NCBI RefSeq assembly: GCF_008119785.1 | Contig: NZ_VSFA01000025.1 | Location: forward strand, 1-64,000 | DNA: 64,000 nt | Origin: Micromonospora sp. MP36 | Lineage (GTDB): Bacteria; Actinomycetota; Actinomycetes; Mycobacteriales; Micromonosporaceae | Direction of reading: 5' to 3' | Part shown: positions 61,170 to 64,000 of the stretch, piece by piece | Position numbering within the stretch: position 1 is the stretch's first letter | Layout: every line of letters starts with the position of its first letter | The notes under the pieces: model-generated | The model's input: only the letters and a program-made list of their open reading frames with translations | Database searches by the model: none | Told to the model about the DNA's origin: nothing | Translations under genes and position numbers: made by a program

Positions 61170-61919
61170 ATGCGTGCTCGCCGTCTCATCGCCGCCGCCA
61201 GTGTGGCGGTCGGTCTCGTCGCCATCGCCGGTTGCCGTGCCGAGCCGGGAGTCGCCGCCTACGTCGGTGACCACCGGATCACCGAGGATGCGGTGACCCG
61301 CCTGCTCGACGAGTTGCGGGCCGAGCAGTCCACGCCCAGCGCCAGCCCGGAGCAGGCCGCGCCGAACGGGTTGCGGATGCCGTCCCGCAACCAGGTGGTC
61401 AGCAACCTGGTGCTGCTCGACGTGTGCCAGCGGATCGCCGACGACAAGGGCTACCAGCCGCAGCAGCAGATCACCGCGGACCAGGTCGGCCCGCAGCTCG
61501 GCGTCCCCGCCGACACCGCGTACGCCGAGCGGGTGGCCGAGCTGACCACCTGCATGAACTCCCTGCCCGCCGCCGAGCCGGTGGCGCCGACCGAGCAGGA
61601 CCTCGTCGAGCTGGTCACCGCCGGTAAGGCGGCCGGGGTGATCCCGGCCGAGGTGACCATCCAGCAGGCCGCCGCCCAGCTCGACGGAGACCAGCTGCGT
61701 GGGGCGCTGGGCAGCAAGAAGGTGCTGGCCAAGGCGGTCGCCGACTACCAGGTGAGCGTCAGCCCCCGCTACCGTCCGCTGGAGATCCCGCTGCTCAGCT
61801 TCGCCGCCGGCCAGGCCGCGGTGAGCGTGCCGCTGGGCGAGCCCGGGTCCGACGCGGTGACCGACGTCTCCAAGCCCGAGCCGGAGGTCTCCGAGTCGGC
61901 CGGCGCGGTCACACCCTGA
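61170..61919 (+). CDS. SurA-N-like lipoprotein
   Basis: A 249-residue lipoprotein with lipobox (AIAGC) and a domain (VAAYVGDHRITEDAVTRLLDEL) like the N-terminal part of SurA/PrsA foldases; no PPIase domain follows. A secreted chaperone role is inferred. It lies between mfd and mazG on the same strand; ATG 61170 is in the first plausible position after the mfd stop. Confidence 0.75.
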   Translation: MRARRLIAAASVAVGLVAIAGCRAEPGVAAYVGDHRITEDAVTRLLDELRAEQSTPSASPEQAAPNGLRMPSRNQVVSNLVLLDVCQRIADDKGYQPQQQITADQVGPQLGVPADTAYAERVAELTTCMNSLPAAEPVAPTEQDLVELVTAGKAAGVIPAEVTIQQAAAQLDGDQLRGALGSKKVLAKAVADYQVSVSPRYRPLEIPLLSFAAGQAAVSVPLGEPGSDAVTDVSKPEPEVSESAGAVTP

Positions 61920-61921
61920 GC

Positions 61922-62932
61922 ATGACCGCGCGGATCGTCCTGCTGGTCACCTCGCCCCGGCTGCCGGCCGGTCTGCTGACCGCGGCCGCCTGGGACGTCG
62001 TACGCTCCGCGCCGGTTCTCGCCGGCGCGGAGAGCGAGCTGACCAGGGCGGTCCGGGCGGCGGGCGCCGAAGTCACGGTGGTGGCGGAGGGCGCCACCCA
62101 GGCCCTGCTCGACGCGGTGGCCGCGCACGGCAGCGCGGTCTGGCTGGCCGGGCCGGCCGGCGACGAGGCGCTGGCCCGGGAGCTGGGGCTGCGGCTGGCC
62201 CGCGAGCCGGGCCTGGCCGAGCTGGAGTTGATGTACGGGTCCTGGGACCCGCCGGGCGCCCGGCTGCTCGACGCGGTCGAGGTGATGGACCGGCTTGCCT
62301 CCCCCGGCGGTGACCCGTGGAAGCGGGCACAGACCCACCGCAGCCTCGCCGGCTTCCTGCTCGAGGAGTGCTACGAGGCGTACGACGCGATCAGCGCCGA
62401 CGACACCGACGCGCTCCGCGAGGAGTTGGGCGACGTGCTGCTCCAGGTGCTGCTGCACGCCCGGCTCGCCGAGGAGCTGCCGGAGGGGCAGCGCTGGACG
62501 GTCGACGACGTGGCCGGTGGCCTGGTCGACAAGATGGTCCGGCGCAACCCGCACGTCTTCTCCGGCGAGCAGGCCGGCTCGATCGAGGAGATCGAGGCGG
62601 CCTGGGAGCGGATCAAGCGGGCCGAGAAGGCGCGGGCGTCGGTGCTGGACGGCATCGCGCTGAGCCAGCCGGCGCTGGCGCTCGCCGCGAAGATTCTGGA
62701 CCGGGCCGGGCGGATCGGGCTAGCCGTGCCACCGCCGCTGGCCGAGTCCCAGGTGGGCCCCGAGGCCCGCCTCGGCGCCAGCCTGCTCGCCACGGTCGCC
62801 GCCGCCCGCCAGGCCCGCATCGACCCCGAGGCCGCCCTCCGCCGCACCACCCTGGCCTACGCCGACGCCGTCCGCGCCGCCGAAACCACCCACCCCACCC
62901 CCACCCACCCCGCCCCCGACCAGTCGGGTTGA
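61922..62932 (+). CDS. mazG: Nucleoside triphosphate pyrophosphohydrolase MazG
   Basis: A 336-residue protein. The MazG domain (about 110-240) has EECYEAYDAI and EELGDVLLQVLLHARLAEE, the EExxE/ExxD metal motifs; an N-terminal alpha/beta part resembles a degenerate tetrapyrrole methylase half seen in some MazG fusions. It hydrolyses aberrant NTPs. ATG 61922 lies 2 bp after the previous stop, so it is co-translated. The stop codon falls inside palindrome D. Confidence 0.92.
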   Translation: MTARIVLLVTSPRLPAGLLTAAAWDVVRSAPVLAGAESELTRAVRAAGAEVTVVAEGATQALLDAVAAHGSAVWLAGPAGDEALARELGLRLAREPGLAELELMYGSWDPPGARLLDAVEVMDRLASPGGDPWKRAQTHRSLAGFLLEECYEAYDAISADDTDALREELGDVLLQVLLHARLAEELPEGQRWTVDDVAGGLVDKMVRRNPHVFSGEQAGSIEEIEAAWERIKRAEKARASVLDGIALSQPALALAAKILDRAGRIGLAVPPPLAESQVGPEARLGASLLATVAAARQARIDPEAALRRTTLAYADAVRAAETTHPTPTHPAPDQSG

Positions 62933-62988
62933 CCATGAAGTTGTTGTCGCGACACGCCGCGACAGCCGACAACAACTTCATGATCAAC
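62928..62988. repeat. 61-bp palindrome D
   Basis: Arms 62928-62949 and 62967-62988 match at 21 of 22 positions. The ends GTTGACCATGAAGTTG and AACTTCATGATCAAC agree with copies A and C. The left arm contains the mazG stop codon (62930-62932). Confidence 0.85.
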
Positions 62989-63009
62989 AAGAACGTCGGT
63001 GGAGATCGG

Positions 63010-63015
63010 TAGGGT
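63010..63015 (+). promoter_or_regulatory. Leaderless -10 element for the DUF885 gene
   Basis: TAGGGT lies 6 nt before GTG 63022 and 21 nt after palindrome D. Confidence 0.5.
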
Positions 63016-63021
63016 CGGGGC

Positions 63022-64000
63022 GTGGAAGCGTTTGTGCCGCTGGCGGAGCGGATCGTCGAGGCGTTGTTGGAGAGCCGGCCCGGGCTGGCCACGTCGGCCG
63101 GGGACCACCGCTACGACGACCGCCTGCCCGACCTCTCCGCCGACGCCCGCGCCGCCGACCAGGCGATGCTCCGGGACGCGGCCGACGCGCTCTCGGAGCT
63201 GGACCCGGACTCGCTGGACGTCGAGGAGCGGGTGGACCACGCGTTGCTGAGCAGCCTGGTCGACCGGGAGCTGTTCGAGGCGGCGGAGATCCGCGCGGAC
63301 GAGTGGGACCCGCTGCGGCACAACCCGGGCCCGCTGCTGCACGCCCTGCTGGCCCGCCCGTTCGCGCCGGCCGAGGAGCGGCTGACCTCCCTGGCCGGGC
63401 GGCTGGCGGCCGTGCCCGACGCGTTGGCGACCGCGCGAGCGACGCTGCGCGACATGCCGCGGATCCACGCCGAGACGGCGGTTGGGCAGTTCACCGGCAC
63501 GGCGGCGCTGATCCGCGACGAGCTGCCCGGGCTGCTGGCCGAGGCGCCGGCGATGTACGCCCGGGTGGAGCCGGCCGCCACCGCGGCGATCGCCGCGCTG
63601 GAGGAGTTCGTGGCCTGGCTGCGGATGGGCCTCGCCGCCGATTCCGGGCCGGGGCGCGACCCTCGACTGGGCCGGCGGCGCTGGGAGGCCCGGCTCTGGC
63701 ACACCCTCGACACGGAGCTGAGCGCCGCCGAGGTCCAGCGCCGCGCCTGGGACAACCTGGACCGGGTCACCGCGGAGATCCGCGAGGCGGCCGTCGAGCT
63801 GGTCGGCGGCCCGGCCGACGACGAGACCGTACGCCGGGCGCTGGACCTGCTCGCCGCCGAGCACCCCGACGACGCCACCATCGTGGACCTGGCCTCGGTC
63901 ACGCTGGACGAGGCGACCGACTTCGTCCGCGCGCACGACCTGGTCACTCTGTTGGACGACCCGTGCGTGATCCAGGAGATGCCGGAGTTCGCCCGGGGCG
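63022..64000 (+). CDS. DUF885 family protein (3' end outside window)
   Basis: The frame is open from GTG 63022 to the last base (326 codons, no stop). The N-terminal part (FVPLAERIVEALLESRPGLA ... SAGDHRYDDRLPDLS, then long helices) matches DUF885 proteins, which are helical, M3/M32-peptidase-like in fold and about 550-600 residues long; the expected HExxH would lie beyond the window. The function is unknown. Confidence 0.8.
   Translation, partial: MEAFVPLAERIVEALLESRPGLATSAGDHRYDDRLPDLSADARAADQAMLRDAADALSELDPDSLDVEERVDHALLSSLVDRELFEAAEIRADEWDPLRHNPGPLLHALLARPFAPAEERLTSLAGRLAAVPDALATARATLRDMPRIHAETAVGQFTGTAALIRDELPGLLAEAPAMYARVEPAATAAIAALEEFVAWLRMGLAADSGPGRDPRLGRRRWEARLWHTLDTELSAAEVQRRAWDNLDRVTAEIREAAVELVGGPADDETVRRALDLLAAEHPDDATIVDLASVTLDEATDFVRAHDLVTLLDDPCVIQEMPEFARG

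Overview
The window is high-G+C actinobacterial DNA (about 72% by hand count of 2521-2580). Codon use, gene families and synteny point to the Micromonosporaceae, most likely Micromonospora or a close relative. It is dense chromosomal DNA, not a plasmid or phage. I read about 54 protein genes, two of them cut by the window edges, and found no rRNA or tRNA gene.

Layout. 1-2910: end of an MFS permease, a tandem-repeat patch, an O-methyltransferase and Maf. 2921-5897: a small type VII (ESX) accessory module (mycosin, PPE-like and WXG-like proteins) without Ecc machinery. 5993-16240: accE, a Ser/Thr kinase, GH25 lysozyme, Uma2 protein, M50-like protein, a large TnpB-like RuvC protein, a methyltransferase, a ketopantoate-reductase-like enzyme and an ECF sigma/partner pair. 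16328-21000: accB (carboxyltransferase), birA, a PH-domain protein and two GtrA proteins. 21481-31906: pckG, a geranylgeranyl-reductase-like enzyme, a cis-prenyltransferase, trehalose-phosphatase, an XRE regulator with small neighbours, PIN-PhoH, a lytic transglycosylase and a rhomboid. 32010-43611: an NADPH-ferredoxin reductase, a TetR/epimerase pair with twin operators, glpX, xseAB, ispH and lipoproteins. 43673-64000: a large secreted subtilase, rmuC, ppc, an S66 peptidase, a divergent FAD-monooxygenase/PadR pair, a cyclase, mfd, mazG and a DUF885 protein.

Together the genes cover central carbon flux (pckG, ppc, glpX), carboxylase and biotin attachment (accB, accE, birA), isoprenoid supply and use (ispH, prenyltransferase, reductase), DNA repair (mfd, xseAB, rmuC, mazG) and cell-wall turnover (GH25, transglycosylase, S66). 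The order birA-accB...accE...maf matches the compact mycobacterial birA-accD5-accE5-maf cluster. Here it has been opened twice: by about 10 kb holding the TnpB-like gene, and by the ESX module.

The most interesting signals are these. (1) The mycosin has a full signal peptide but a TGA where the family has a conserved Trp, and it lies in a low-G+C patch that starts and ends inside genes. (2) A standalone 662-codon TnpB-like gene is flanked by bulged hairpins. (3) Four intergenic palindromes of 57-61 bp share the same terminal sequence. (4) Eighteen genes have TANNNT 5-8 nt before the start codon, a leaderless-transcription signature that also fixes several start codons. (5) Several divergent regulator/target pairs have readable operators.
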